Under the pieces are notes generated by a model that was not told the DNA's origin, ran no database searches, and was given only the letters and a program-made list of their open reading frames with translations. Source: Pelobates cultripes (lineage: Eukaryota > Chordata > Amphibia > Anura > Pelobatidae). Taken from it: a stretch of DNA of 64,000 bases. Shown here piece after piece: positions 12,008-22,788 of the stretch (within the stretch, counting starts at the first letter, position 1; each line of letters starts with the position of its first letter). The position numbers and the translations under genes are program-made. The stretch spans positions 264,843,379 through 264,907,378 of the forward strand of contig OW240915.1 of assembly GCA_933207985.1 (NCBI GenBank). Direction: 5' to 3'.

Positions 12008-12829
12008 TTAAAGCTGGGAGACTACCGTTCCCGCAAAGTGTTGAATGGGTTTAAAATAAAAATCATGAAAGGTGGATTCTGATGACCAATCGGGCGCTTT
12101 CATAATGTCTTCAAGTCGACAACCAATCGAGGAGGCTTTGGAAGCCATCACTCCCCATACAGAGTGAGGTGAGAATAATGACGTGTCAATTCCCGCTAAG
12201 GACATAATCCATTTAACCCAGCGAGCTAGGGTAGGAGTAGATAGTGGAAGGTGTGGTTTTTGGAACGAAACAAAAAGTTTGTGTTTCGTTATGTCGCGTA
12301 GTGTGGAGGTTCGAGATTCGTAGGTTTGTAAGCATTTGACCGGGCATAGGAGCGGCCTGTCCGGGAACGCTGGGTATGACACTCTCTTTGATGATGACTT
12401 TGTTCTTCGGGAAATATCGAAATTGACCCCTTCGGGGGTGTAGGAACGAGCGGTGAGGTCCAGAGCTCTGACATTGGAAACCCTCTTGCAGGATATGAGG
12501 CAAAGTAGCATAACCAGTTTAGCAGACAGCTGTTTCAGGGATAGATCTGCATTGTCTGGCCATGATTCTAGGAAAGTGAGAATGATGGAGACGTCCCACA
12601 GTACTGAATATTGTGGCACCGGGGGACGTGCAAATTTTATGCCACGTAAGAGTCTACATATCATCGGCTGGCGTCCAATCGGGATTCCGTCTAAACCTCG
12701 GTGTGAAGCCGAAATGGCTGATCGGTACAGGTTCACTGTACGGTAGGCTTTGCCATCTTCAAACAGTGAGGTCAGGAATTGAAGGATCGAGGTTAAAGGA
12801 ACCGATATGGGATCCAAATCTCGCATCAA
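12008..12829 (-). pseudogene. DIRS tyrosine recombinase, catalytic HxxR altered
   Basis: A 273-residue open frame covers most of a DIRS recombinase, which integrates the circular DNA copy. The first catalytic arginine box is present (CKRVSNVRALD), as is the C-terminal tyrosine region (STFHDFYFKP). The HxxR box reads PHSVWGV: the arginine is tryptophan, a CGG-to-TGG type change expected from CpG decay. The usual family length is about 250-300 residues, so little is missing. Loss of that arginine should abolish strand cleavage (family knowledge). It overlaps the upstream ORF (to 13163) in another frame, as is common in DIRS elements. Confidence 0.8.
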
Positions 12830-13163
12830 TCATGCCATCTGATCCATGAAGACTTATAAGCCTGTCTCGTGCCGGGTGCCCATGCACCCTCGAGAAGGTG
12901 GAGAGTTGTCTCCGAAACTCCCTGGATTGCCCAAGGTCCCCTGAAATCAGCCACCCTGTGAGATGTTGAAGGCCTTGTTGTATCAAGGGATGAGGGGATC
13001 CGTCCGGGTCCTGAAGGAGGTACTCGAAGTGTGGGAGAATGCAGGGTTTATCTATCGCCATCTCTAAGAGGGGGGGAAACCATGGTTGGGAGGGCCATAA
13101 CGGCATCACAATCACCAGGGTTCCCGTCTGACGTCGCAGCTGCAGTAGGGAACGTGGGATCAT
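12759..13163 (-). pseudogene. DIRS ORF segment between RNase H and recombinase
   Basis: Contains PLWPSQPWFPPLLEM, a motif found in DIRS polyproteins just after RNase H, and an Arg/His-rich tail that overlaps the recombinase start. In some DIRS elements this region is annotated as a methyltransferase-like domain; I cannot see catalytic residues that would decide it. The frame differs from the RNase H segment at 13314-13796, so an indel lies between them. Confidence 0.5.
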
Positions 13164-13313
13164 TGCAAACGGTGAAAAGGCATAATTCCTTGTGGACGCC
13201 CAATCTTGGGTGAATGCATCTGTTGCCAGTGCTGATGGGTCCGGTCTTTAGCTGACAAATCTGGGCAGTTGGGCATTCAAGCGGGAGGCAAAAAGATCTT
13301 TGTCCATGGGGCC

Positions 13314-13796
13314 TCATAGTGACCGTATATCTTTGAAGACCCTGGGGTCCAGTCGCCAGTCGCTGGGGTCCCTGAGGTGTCGTGAGCACCAATCCACCGT
13401 GGTGTTGCAGAGACCAGGTATGTATTCTGCTGTGACTGAGATGCCTTGTGTCAGGCAGAATTGCCAGAAGTCTCGTGCCATATTCGCCAGAATCCTTGAT
13501 TTCGTGCCCCCTAGGTGATTGATATATATCGGACTGCTGATATATTGTCCATCTTCAGGAGGATAGAGCATTGGGCCTGAGTAGGCGAAAAACTGTGGAT
13601 CGCAAAGGATCCAGAGAGAAGTTCCAGGCAATTGATGTGGAGGGATGATTCCATGTCGGACCATCTGCCACCTGTAGATACATTTCCATAGCGTGCACCC
13701 CAACCGAGTAAGCTCGCGTCGGACTCTATTATGAGATCTGGTGTGGTGCCAAATATGGCGCGACCATTCCAGGCTTCCATATGGAGGAGCCATCAT
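13314..13796 (-). pseudogene. DIRS RNase H domain
   Basis: Two overlapping frames cover the domain. 13780-13511 holds LIIESDASLLGWGARYG (first catalytic Asp) and SLHINCLELLSGSFAI (catalytic Glu). The other frame holds GTKSRILANMARDFWQFC and VTAEYIPGLCNTTVDWCSR, where the last catalytic position follows a HIPG-like motif. A single frameshift near 13510 separates them. Function in a live element: removal of template RNA during reverse transcription. Confidence 0.7.
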
Positions 13797-13918
13797 TTTA
13801 GTTTGTCTTTCGCTTCCGCGTTTAGGGTGATCCAGTCCATGTAGGCTACCCCGTCTCTCAAGTGGGAAGCTTGTAGGCGTTGTAGCGCCCGATAATGGAT
13901 AGGGCCCGGAGAAATGGC

Positions 13919-14062
13919 CTATATGGAGGCAGCCAGAAGACCTATCACTCTTGCCAACTGTTTGAGAGTGAGCTGAGGAGTTTCCAGCGTGCGTCTGATC
14001 TCCTTCTTTATACTGTTCAGTTTTGTTATTGGCAGATGTAGGGTCTGTGACGTAGAGTCCAC
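13919..14062 (-). pseudogene. DIRS RT C-terminal segment
   Basis: Continues the RT reading frame that stops at 14834 on the other side of the inserted LTR. It contains DSTSQTLHLP and TLKQLARVIGLLAAS, the RT-RNase H connection of DIRS pol. The open frame running out to 14206 is an artefact of reading into the inserted LTR. Confidence 0.7.
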
Positions 14063-14830
14063 TGTGATAAAGTGAAGGCAGATAGGCCTTTTAACCCCAG
14101 GGGAAGTACGTGTAGTTTCTGTGTTGCACAACACAAAGCTTTGCTTAGTTATGGGCCCCTGGGGTGGAGCATTTGGAGAGAAGGGTGGGCCAATGCTCCA
14201 CTCCACAGTTTAGTGGTTTTCTGGGGAGACATGGATCCAGGCCAGGGTTTTTTGGATCGTCTCCAACCCACTGCTCAGCTGCAGTTAATGAGCTGTTGCA
14301 GTGGGAATAAACTCCTCCCTGCTAGGCAGGTAAAGGAGAGGGATTGCTGGCTTCCTCCCAGGAAGCAGGTAGGAGAGAGGCTTTTCTCTCCAGACAAAGT
14401 CAAGGAGACTAGGCACTGGGAGTGCAGAAAGGAAGCAGTCAAGGCTGGCTTGGAGCACTGGGAGTGCAGGAGGAAGCAGTCAAGGCTGGCTTGGAGCACT
14501 GGGAGTGCAGGAGGAAGCAGTCAAGGCTGGCTTGGAGCACTAGGAGTGCGGAAAGGAAAGCAACAGGCTAGCCAGCAGAGTGTTGCTAACTAATAAGGTT
14601 GGTGCCATATGTTTTGTTAGTTTAACCCTGATAGAGAGGGATGTTCAAAGTGAGTTAGTGCTCAGACCGAGCTAGGTTTTTGTTTATAGGGTTTTGTGTT
14701 ACATTTATGTTTTAATTTACTGCTGTATCCTGTGTGGATTTAACAATAAAGTGACTGGATTATATGCAAAGCAAAGGACTGTGCATGTTTTTGCCCTAGA
14801 GGACCGTGCTACCTGCTGACAAGGATCACA
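14063..14830 (+). mobile_element. Solo LTR (768 bp) inserted in DIRS pol, CCAC duplication
   Basis: Begins TGTGATAAAG and ends GGATCACA, so it has TG...CA ends with a 6-bp inverted repeat, and is flanked by CCAC at 14059-14062 and 14831-14834. Removing it restores a continuous DIRS RT reading frame. A polyadenylation signal AATAAA lies at 14745-14750. At about 14415-14555 a 41-bp unit (core AGTCAAGGCTGGCTTGGAGC) is repeated about 3.5 times. There is no internal region, so it is the product of recombination between two LTRs of an otherwise lost provirus. It differs in sequence from the ERV-A and ERV-B LTRs. Strand is set by the AATAAA. Confidence 0.85.
14415..14555 (+). repeat. 41-bp minisatellite inside the solo LTR
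   Basis: Three full copies and a partial one of a unit containing GCACTGGGAGTGCAGGAGGA and AGTCAAGGCTGGCTTGG. The array makes a long spurious open frame. Repeated units in a U3 can be enhancer duplications (inference). Confidence 0.8.
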
Positions 14831-15938
14831 CCACGATGAGGCCCAAAAACTCTATGTGTTGTGTGGGAACCAACATGGATTTCTCCCAATTGACGAGAAA
14901 ACCTAGGTTTTGTAATAGAGTCTGAGTCCAGTGCAGATGGGTCTTGGTGAGTTGAGAAGATAGGCCCATGATGAGGATGTCGTCTAAGTAGATATGACGT
15001 ACTCCTCGACTGCGTAATAAGGCGACCACGGGCTTCATAAGTTTGGTGAAGCACCACGGGGCTGATGATAGTCCGAAAGGGAGACAGGAGAATCTCAATT
15101 TTTTTCCCTGCCTTATGAATTGCAGGAAGTCTTGGTGTTCTAGGGTGATCGGCACCGTAAGGTAAGCATCTTGTAGGTCTAACTTTACCATCCAATCTGA
15201 TGGTTGGAGGAGATCTCTTAGACAGTGTATTCCCTCCATCTTGAAATGGTTGTATGATACATAAGTGTTGAGGTGTTTTAAATTGATCACTGGGCGGACA
15301 CCGCCACCTTTCTTGGCAACTAGAAATAGGTTGCTCACATACCCTGGTGTGGTCATAGGGATTTCTGTGATGGCTTGTTTTCTTACCAAATCTCGGATCT
15401 CCTTGGTGACAAGGAGTGCGTCTTGCTGGGAAAAACGAGTTTCCCGTGGACGGGATTGTTGCATTGGTATAGACAGGAAGTCTATGACGTATCCTTTTAC
15501 AGTGTTTAGTACCCAGACATCTGATGAAATGTGGGACCATACATGGAAAAAATTACGGAGTCTGCCCCCCACTGCCCCTAGGGAAAAATGTAACATAAGA
15601 GGACTTACCATAAGGTCGTCGTCCTGAGTGAGCACTCCATGGTCCTCGAGCAACCCATGGCCGCCCACGTTGTGGGAAGAAGGCCGGGGCGTTGCGATGT
15701 TCCTGGAAACTAGCTCACCCAATATAGGAGCCTCGGTTCTGTCTAAATAAACTCCTGTTAATATGGCCGGACAGGCGGCTCCTGGCTCTTCCGGCCCCAC
15801 CAAAAACCTTAGGATGGAATACTTTGCGCATGTTAGATTGCGCTTTATCCAGGGCAGTAAACGTATGGACGAAGGAGCCAAGCTCCTTAACGAAGTTGTC
15901 TCCGAACAGGAGACCTTTGGCTCGGGTGCCCGGCTCAT
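14831..15938 (-). pseudogene. DIRS reverse transcriptase
   Basis: A frame of about 370 residues carries RT motifs in order: VSNLFLVAKKGGGVRPV, MEGIHCLRDLLQPSDWMVKL, LDLQDAYLTVPI, LPFGLSSAPWCFTKLM and the active site YLDDILIMG (TAC-TTA-GAC-GAC at 14990-14979). In a live element this copies genomic RNA in particles made by the gag-like protein. The frame is uninterrupted up to the LTR insertion at 14830, suggesting DIRS decay is modest. A second minus-strand frame (14809-15540) is a shadow. Confidence 0.85.
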
Positions 15939-15963
15939 TCAAAGCCATGTTAATTAATTTGGG

Positions 15964-16498
15964 TTAAATTTTTAACAATATAGACTTGCGACCCTCCATG
16001 GCCATCACAGTGTTGGCGTTGCCAATTAAACAAATGATTCGTTGGATCCACCCGCTTATGGCGGCCCGGTCCAAATCCTGGTCGTCTTCGACCATTTCAA
16101 AGATCTTAGTTGCCGGACCCAATATGTCTGATACTTTATCCTGGCAACTGCGCAGGGAAAAATCCAAGCCTTTGTTAGGCTTCCATCCTGTCTTACTCAT
16201 GAATTGTATAATTTTAGGGTCAACTGCAGGTGTTCTGCAAGCATAATCAGGGACCGTGGGTCGTGGGCATTCTGCCCGGAGCTTATTGCGTGTCACCTTA
16301 TCCAAAGGCTTGCGTACTCTAGACGCTATATATCTCGCCACATAGTCCGAGTGGGACTATTCCGCTGATCGTGCATGGTGCAGCTCATCGGGGTCAAATA
16401 GGGGTTCCCCGTGGGGGTCCAGGATCATATCCGCGTCCCCCAGGGGTTTTTGCTTCACATGACATGTCTCGGCTTGAGACGCAGTGCGGTCTCGGTCA
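15964..16498 (-). pseudogene. DIRS gag-like ORF, C-terminal part
   Basis: Minus-strand frame 16341-15964 encodes a basic helical segment (KVSDILGPATKIFEMVEDDQ, then DLDRAAISGWIQRIICLIGN), typical of the ORF1 product of vertebrate DIRS elements. Its 5' part lies beyond ERV-A at 23250-23777. It lies 25 bp upstream of the RT frame. Confidence 0.6.
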
Positions 16499-16502
16499 GT
16501 AT

Positions 16503-16962
16503 TGTGATAGAATTTATCTTGATTCCAAGGCTCAAGCTTATAGGTGTCATATAATGATATCCTATATTAAAATTGGCTAACTTGGACTCAGGAAATGCTT
16601 GATGCTTAAACAACACTTAAGACCATATATGTCTAAGTTCCGAGAGCAGAGAGCCCTCACCTAAGATGTCTCTGCTCTAATCATTTTGTTCTCTCTTACC
16701 TTGAAAACTTATTTGTTATGTGTACATGACGCTCATCCCAATGTCTTATCTGTACTCCCTTCTTATTACTGTTCTAAGAGTATTTGCACGTAAGCACTTA
16801 CTTTTTAATGTATAGAACCCAGCTGATGAATAAAACGTCAGAGGCTTATTTTGAATACCAACAGGTGTCTGGTTCCTAATTCTCGCTTCTCCAAGTGCAC
16901 TTGTAACAACAATTTTGGCTTCCTCTGAATATAACAAAGATCAACATTTCTGATCCACAACA
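16503..16962 (+). repeat. ERV-A 5' LTR
   Basis: Starts TGTGATAGAATTTATC, ends GATCCACAACA; 460 bp. The polyadenylation signal AATAAA is at 16829-16834 with a GTATAGAA element just upstream. Almost identical to 22789-23249. Confidence 0.95.
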
Positions 16963-16963
16963 A

Positions 16964-16983
16964 TTTGGTGCCGTGACCCCGGG
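16964..16983 (+). other. ERV-A primer-binding site, tRNA-His type
   Basis: TTGGTGCCGTGACC follows the LTR by one base. TGGTGCCGTGAC is complementary to the 3' end of vertebrate tRNA-His (as in the HERV-H group); the bases after it (CCCGGGAT) diverge from the tRNA. Confidence 0.75.
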
Positions 16984-17447
16984 ATCTGACGGTCGAGAGA
17001 CTCGGACACTAGCGTACAGGTGGACATCCCTCTGACAGTGAAATCAGCTGCAGCAAGGTAAGAAAAACTTTTTTCTACCTTTATCAATTTCGCTCTCAGA
17101 TCCACGTCCTACTAGTCTGTCTGGGTAAAGAACGACTTAAAAACGTCTGATCTAAAGAACTTGTTTTCTTTGGTATTATGGTTATATTCAGGTGGAGGTT
17201 GTGTTATGTCTTGTGAAAGGAATTTTGAGATAGTGGAATATATCTGTGGGTTGTAAGTTATTTTTTTTTTGGTTGCCTTGTCATTTGTTTTATATTTGAG
17301 TTAGAATCCTCCAAGGGCAGATCTCCTGATCTGTGTTTAGAAGACAAAACTGGGAAAATTCCACTGCAGCGGTCCTAAGTGTCAAATACACTGTTTTTGT
17401 ACAGTTTGTCTTGTGTAAGGAAGTAATTAACCCTTACAAGTTTTAAG

Positions 17448-18925
17448 ATGGGTAGCTCTGAAAGTACCCAAGGGGGATTTACGGCTTTGACTATTGTCAA
17501 GCATCACAAAGGACAAGGAGCAATTAAGAATGTTAAGAGGTTACTTAAGAAAGCTGGCATGCCCTCAGAGGGCACTCTAGACCCACATATATGGAGAGAA
17601 TTTATGGCAAATTACAGAGGTTGGTTAGAAGATAATGACTTAGTAGAAGTCGCACAAAAATGGCATGATACTGCTGTTGAATTAACTAAATGTGGTTGTA
17701 GAGAAACCACCAGGAAAGGTGTACCATATTATCAATGTTTTGGACCTCTAGGGTCCCAGAGTAGGCAAGATCCTGGGAAAAATCTTGTAAACCCACCCTT
17801 TACCAGGATACTGCAGGGACTCCTTTGGTCCCAAAAGACAAGGCGATTTCCCTTTTACAGAGATCAAAACCTCTCTTTCCAGTAATATTACGCAGTGGGG
17901 CTTCATATGGTGTCCCAGTAAGACCTATGGGTTCATTAGAGCAGGAAGGTAGTCCAGACTTAAAGGAACCCCTAGTTGCCCCCACAGATACCCCAGTGGG
18001 GCCATTAGCTCCACAATTTTCTACTCCCATGATTCCCAAAGTTGAGAGTGTATACCATGAGCACAGACAGCCGAGCTCAGGTATCCAATACTGGGAAGAA
18101 TATAAGCCCTGGACACCCAGTGAACAACTGGCAACAATACAGCAGCTGCCAGATGTTGAAAAGGCCCCCTTAGCTCTAGTCCAGTCTCTATCCACAATTC
18201 AAGCTACTTACCAGTGTACTTGGATGGATTTAAAACAGATTGTGGCACTAAAAGCTGGCCCCATTTTGGCTAGAATAATTGCTAAATATACAGATGCCCA
18301 TGAAGATAACCTCAGAAAAAGCAACATGCAAACAGATGAATGGTTTAGAACCAAGTCTGCATCTGGAGCATGCTATGTCACTGCAATGAGAGAATGGGCT
18401 AAGGTAAAGACAGTAGAACTAGCCCATAAATTAGGAGACATACTACAAGGGAAAGATGAATCCGTAGAAACATTCTTCACCAGACTACAAATGGCTTGGG
18501 AGGCATTGGGTTACACTGATGTTGTAACCACTTCCACCAGACTGCTTATTAACTGCTTCATGGATGGTATCCACATACCCATAAGGACTGGTCTCCAAAA
18601 TGCTAGACCTGAGTGGAGAAGTTTAACCTATGGTGATCTGGTGAAGGTGGCTAGGGGAGTGGAAGCTAATCTAAATACTAGAAAGAGGAGCACACCTCTA
18701 ATGGCTGTAACTGTCCCTAGAGCTGGTGGGGACAGAAGGCAGGTAGACTGCTGGAATTGTGGCAGGAAAGGACACATTAAACGTAACTGCAAGTGTCCTC
18801 CTAAAAATAGAAAACTCCAAGATTCTAATGATAACTCCCATGACAGCCAACCACCACCACCACCTCCCCCCCCTCCAATAGGAAATTGGCAAACCAGTGT
18901 CCCTACATATCATCAATATCCCTGA
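17448..18925 (+). pseudogene. ERV-A gag, frameshifted
   Basis: Starts MGSSES, a myristoylation-type N-terminus, with a basic matrix-like segment up to about 17885. The frame then changes, and 17825-18925 holds capsid with a major-homology-like motif (ESVETFFTRLQMAWEAL) and nucleocapsid with one zinc knuckle C-x2-C-x4-H-x4-C (18749-18790), then a run of nine prolines and a stop at 18925. An indel within 17825-17885 breaks the polyprotein. Protease follows in the +1 frame relative to capsid, beginning inside the gag end. A poly-C run at 18866-18874 next to the overlap could be a slippage-prone site or a later indel. Confidence 0.85.
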
Positions 18926-19994
18926 CTCTGCAGGACCCTCACCCATTATCAATGTTACACTGCCTGGGGACCGAATAGTCCCTTTCCTGTTGGACACTGG
19001 CGCTGCTAAATCAATGTTACAGGAAAAATATGTATTCCCGTATGAGAAATCTAATGATGTATTATCATGTGTAGGGGTAGATGGTATCGAAAATAACATT
19101 CCCCTGACCCACAAGTTGAAATTGAAGCTACATGACTCTACTGCCCTTGTAACAAGGCTACTTGTCAGCCCTCATGCCCCTGCTAACCTACTAGGCAGTG
19201 ATATACTGTCTGCTCTTAGCGCAAATATCCAGTATAGCCCCACTGGAAAAGTAACATTGTCTGTGCCTTTAGAGGACAAACAAATGATATCTCTTTCAAA
19301 TGTTCTGGCAACTCTCACTATGCCCAGCCATGTGCCAGAACCTACCATTGACTTGTCCTCCGTCCCTGATTCCTTATGGGCTACAGGGAAGACAGATACA
19401 GGCAGACTCTCTGTGCCCCCAGTCAAAGTGAATCTCCTGCCCGGAGCCAAACCTCCCTATCAAAAACAATACCCCCTAAGCCCAGCACAGGAAGATGCTA
19501 TTTCGCAATCTGTGCAAGAGTTTCTGCAGGCAGGGGTAATTGTCCAGACCAATTCCCCTTGTAACACACCATTGTACCCAATTAAGAAAAAGCAAGAGAA
19601 AAGGAAACCTGTGGTCTACCGTATGGTACATGATTTGAGGGCAATTAATGCTGTAACCGAACTCATTGCCCCTAATGTTTCCAACCCACACACCTTGTTG
19701 GCACAAATACCACCTTCCTCTAAGGTATTTACTGTTATTGACTTGGCAAATGCATTTTTCAGTGTCCCCCTGGCTCCCGACAGTCAGTTTTTATTTGCAT
19801 TTACACATAAACACAAGCAGTACACTTGGACAGTATTGCCACAGGGAGCACAAAACTCACCCACTATGTACAGCATGGCTATGGCCCAGATTCTTGAAGA
19901 GTGGCAAAGGCCAAATAACGTAATTTTATTGCAGTATATCGATGACCTACTCCTATGTTGCGATAATATGGAATCTTGTATTGTAAACACTCTT
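18897..19994 (+). pseudogene. ERV-A protease and N-terminal reverse transcriptase
   Basis: Protease has FLLDTGAAKS (DTG at 18993-19001) and the downstream NLLGSDIL segment. RT follows with VNLLPGAKPPYQKQYPLS, VVYRMVHDLRAINAV, FTVIDLANAFFSVPL, LPQGAQNSPTMYSMAM and YIDD (19935-19946). The retroviral sequence ends 16 codons after YIDD; the remaining open frame to 20063 is read from inverted LTR sequence and is not pol. Fingers and palm are present, thumb and connection are absent, so the product could not be a working RT. Confidence 0.85.
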
Positions 19995-20060
19995 TCATTA
20001 TATGACACCTATAAGCTTGAGCCTTGGAATCAAGATAAATTCTATCACAATCCCCTCTTT
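19995..20060 (-). other. Inverted LTR start (55 nt) and polypurine tract of ERV-A
   Basis: 19995-20049 is the reverse complement of LTR positions 1-55, and 20050-20060 is the reverse complement of the polypurine tract next to it. This identifies the following minus-strand block as ERV-A's own 3' half rather than a separate element. Confidence 0.9.
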
Positions 20061-20160
20061 TGATCCAGGGGTCACCCAAATGTCCAAGGTATATCCAGGC
20101 CTGCTAGCCAAAGCCTGGAAGTGTGGGACTTTCATTTATTGCTTCACCACGGTTCCCTTG

Positions 20161-20898
20161 GACTGAGAGACCACCAGAATCAGCAGAGGAGAGTTCCTTC
20201 ATTTGTTAGGCGAGGTAACATCATAAAACCTTTTCGAAGTCGGTGCTGGAATGTAAGTTAAGGTACGACCAATAGTAGGTTTGCTTTTACATAGAGAGGT
20301 TAGTAGACATGAAAAAAATCTAAAGGTTAGAAAAATAGCCATAATGACAAATATAGCTAACAGCAAAAAGTACAAAATCTTCTTAATTAGTAAAGTCAAC
20401 CATGTTCCTAGCCCAAATGTCCAATCCCAATCCCCTGGGAAACATGGTCAGATAGGTTAAAACAGCACATACCTTCTATAGCTTCACAGCCTAAGTCATG
20501 TTTCATTAGTAAGTAGTCAATGGCTGCTCTATTCTCAAGGATTGCCTTCTTATTTGCCTGGCTGTCCATAAGTAGCTCTTCTAGGGCCTGTGAAGTGGCA
20601 TTTAAACCTTTTGCAAGGGAACAGGCTACAGCATTAATTACTCGGGTAGATATTTATGGGATCTATGGGTATGTAGGTACTTCCTCAAGAGTGAGATGGG
20701 GGTAGGGACAGCTATAAGACAAGATTCTATGACGTTTTCAGTACTAAGGAGAGGGTTGAGGCAAAAGGAGGTTAAATTAAAAGCCTTTGCTATCTGCAAA
20801 CATATATGTTCCTGCCATGCATTATTATTTTCTGGTCTCAAGTCAAAGTAGCATATCTGAACAGAGTATAAAATGGTAAAGGATAAGAACAGCTTCAT
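20161..20898 (-). pseudogene. ERV-A env remnant: SU start fused near TM
   Basis: Minus frame 20898-20638 begins with a hydrophobic signal-peptide-like stretch (KLFLSFTILYSVQICYF) overlapping the end of integrase by a few bases, as in many retroviruses. It is followed by only about 60 further residues. From about 20650 another frame encodes a transmembrane-subunit ectodomain with a heptad-like helix, a CX6CC motif (codons at 20488-20462), and a membrane anchor in 20399-20199 (LYFLLLAIFVIMAIFLTF). Most of SU and the fusion-peptide region are absent, and the two parts are out of frame. No functional envelope is possible. Confidence 0.75.
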
Positions 20899-21385
20899 GT
20901 TGGTGGATCAGTCGGAGTGACTTGTTTACAGTGACTGGCGTGTATCCACGTGGCTTTTCCTTCTAGTTTCACTGAGGTAGCCGTAGTCAAGAGCACTTGG
21001 AATGGACCGTCAAAGCGTGGTTCAAGTCCTTTCCTCACATGCCTCTTTATCACCACCCAATCACCAGGTTGCAGTTTGTGAGTTGCAGAATCAGAGTCTG
21101 GATCTGGAATAGAATCAAAGACTTGTTTATGCACCCTGCCTAATCTTTGGTGTAGGGCCTGAACATAGGCAGTCATACTACCATGCTGCATCTGGAGGGT
21201 TTGGGGAAAATAGTGGCCTGTCTTTGGGGCACATCCAAACAGGATCTCAAAAGGGGATAAGCCATGTCTGGAATTGGGGGTGAATCTCATAGAAAAGAGT
21301 GCTAGGGGAAGGCATTCAGTCCAGGGCTTCCCTGTGTCTTGCATGGCTTTTGCAATCTTGTTCTTTAAGGTGCCATTTGCCCTTT
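20895..21385 (-). pseudogene. ERV-A integrase C-terminal part
   Basis: Minus frame 21344-20895 carries the end of the catalytic core (LPLALFSMRFTPNSRHGLSP) and the C-terminal DNA-binding domain (KLQPGDWVVIKRHVRKGLEP, FDGPFQVLLTTATSVKLEG). One frameshift near 21400 separates it from the rest of integrase; the catalytic Glu region lies at that break. Confidence 0.8.
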
Positions 21386-22698
21386 CTACTTTCCCACTAC
21401 TCTGGGGGTGATAGGGGTGTGGAAGGCCTGACTGATCCCTAAGGCTTTCATAATTTCTTGCATTATTTCCCCAGTGAAATGGCTACCTCTGTCACTTTCA
21501 ATCACTTCAGGTACTCCATATCTACATACCAGTTCCTTCAGAAGCTTACTTTCTGTGACCTTCGTTGTGGCTTTTGACACTGGGTAGGCCTCAGGCCAAC
21601 CTGAAAAGAGATCAATGCACACCAACACATATTCATACACTCCTACCTTAGGTAGTTGAATATAGTCTATCTGCAGTCTTTGAAACTGGTAAAGTGGCCT
21701 TGGTGTGTGCTTACTTGGTGTTTTCACAGCTTGTCCTGGATTGTTTCTAGCACAAATCATGCAAGCTTGGGTGTGTTTAGCTGCTACAACAGTAAATCCG
21801 GGTGCTACCCAATGGGTGTTTACTATGCTGTTCATGTGCATCTTGGATAGATGTGTAGGTCCATGGGCAATCTGGGCCATCATGGTGTACAACACTCGTG
21901 GCAAACACAGTCTTTTACCTTTCCTCCACATTCTGTCATCATCAGGTTCTGCATCTTGTTTCCTCCAGAGGTCATGTTCTTCCTTGCTTGCCTGTCTTTG
22001 TAAGCTCAACAGTATATTGTAGTCAACTACGTCATCTGTAAGAACAACTTGTAGGAAGGTATTACCTGTAGAGGGATGAACTTTGATTGCTGCTTGCTTG
22101 GCAGCTTCGTCTGCTTTGTGGTTTCCTCTTGAGATTTCATCTGTGATCTTCACGTGAGCTACCACCTTGATGATGCCTACTTGAGTTGGTAGCAGGATAG
22201 CGTCCATAAGTGCACTCACGGCTTCAGAATTCTTGATTGGAGTTCCTGCTGAGGTGAGAAAATCACGAGCCCTCCATATAGGGCCAAAATCATGGCCTAT
22301 ACCAAAAGCATAGCGAGAGTCTGTATAAATATTAGCAGTCTTACCAGAAGCCATTTTACACGCTTCAGCGAGTGCCTTCAGCTCTGCCTCCTGTGCAGAG
22401 CAGTGAGGAGCGAGTGGTTCAGCTTTTATTACCTCATGTGCAGAGACTACAGCATATCCAGTGTGGAAATTACCGTTCTCATCAGCATATCTGGAACCAT
22501 CTACAAAAAACTCAAAATCTGCATTAGATAATGGAGAATCAAATACATGCAAAAAACCTGCTGTCTCTTGTGCCATTAGTGCTGCACAATCATGGGGTAC
22601 CTGGGCATCAGCTAACTCATCTGGTGAAAGTGAATTTACAAAAAGATCAGAAGTACAACCATTCACACTATCCCCACTCCCCTCTTTTAAATCCAGGG
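21386..22698 (-). pseudogene. ERV-A RNase H and integrase N-terminal/core (inverted block)
   Basis: Reading leftward: the tail of the RT connection, then RNase H with FFVDGSRYAD, AELKALAEACKMA, NIYTDSRYAFG and GNHKADEAAK (all four acidic positions). Integrase follows with a zinc-binding HHCC region ending ACMIC and core Asp residues in LQIDYIQLPKVG and VIESDRGSHFTGE. The frame ends at 21386 where a one-base shift has occurred. The same-frame sequence upstream of about 22698 is not retroviral pol but the re-inverted 3' end. Confidence 0.85.
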
Positions 22699-22776
22699 GA
22701 AGCAATAAATGAAAGTCCCACAGGCTTTGGCTAGCAGGCCTGGATATACCTTGGACATTTGGGTGACCCTTGGATC

Positions 22777-22788
22777 AAAAGAGGGGAT
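22777..22788 (+). other. ERV-A polypurine tract
   Basis: AAAAGAGGGGAT lies directly before the 3' LTR. A near-identical inverted copy sits at 20050-20060. Confidence 0.85.

Noticed and set aside
14072..14593. 173-residue frame in the solo LTR
   Set aside because: Made by a 41-bp tandem repeat (not a multiple of 3); no known domain; LTRs rarely code.
20895..22705. Minus-strand RNase H/integrase as a separate antisense retroelement inserted into ERV-A
   Set aside because: It is bordered by ERV-A's own PPT and LTR start in inverted orientation and has no LTRs or target duplication of its own.
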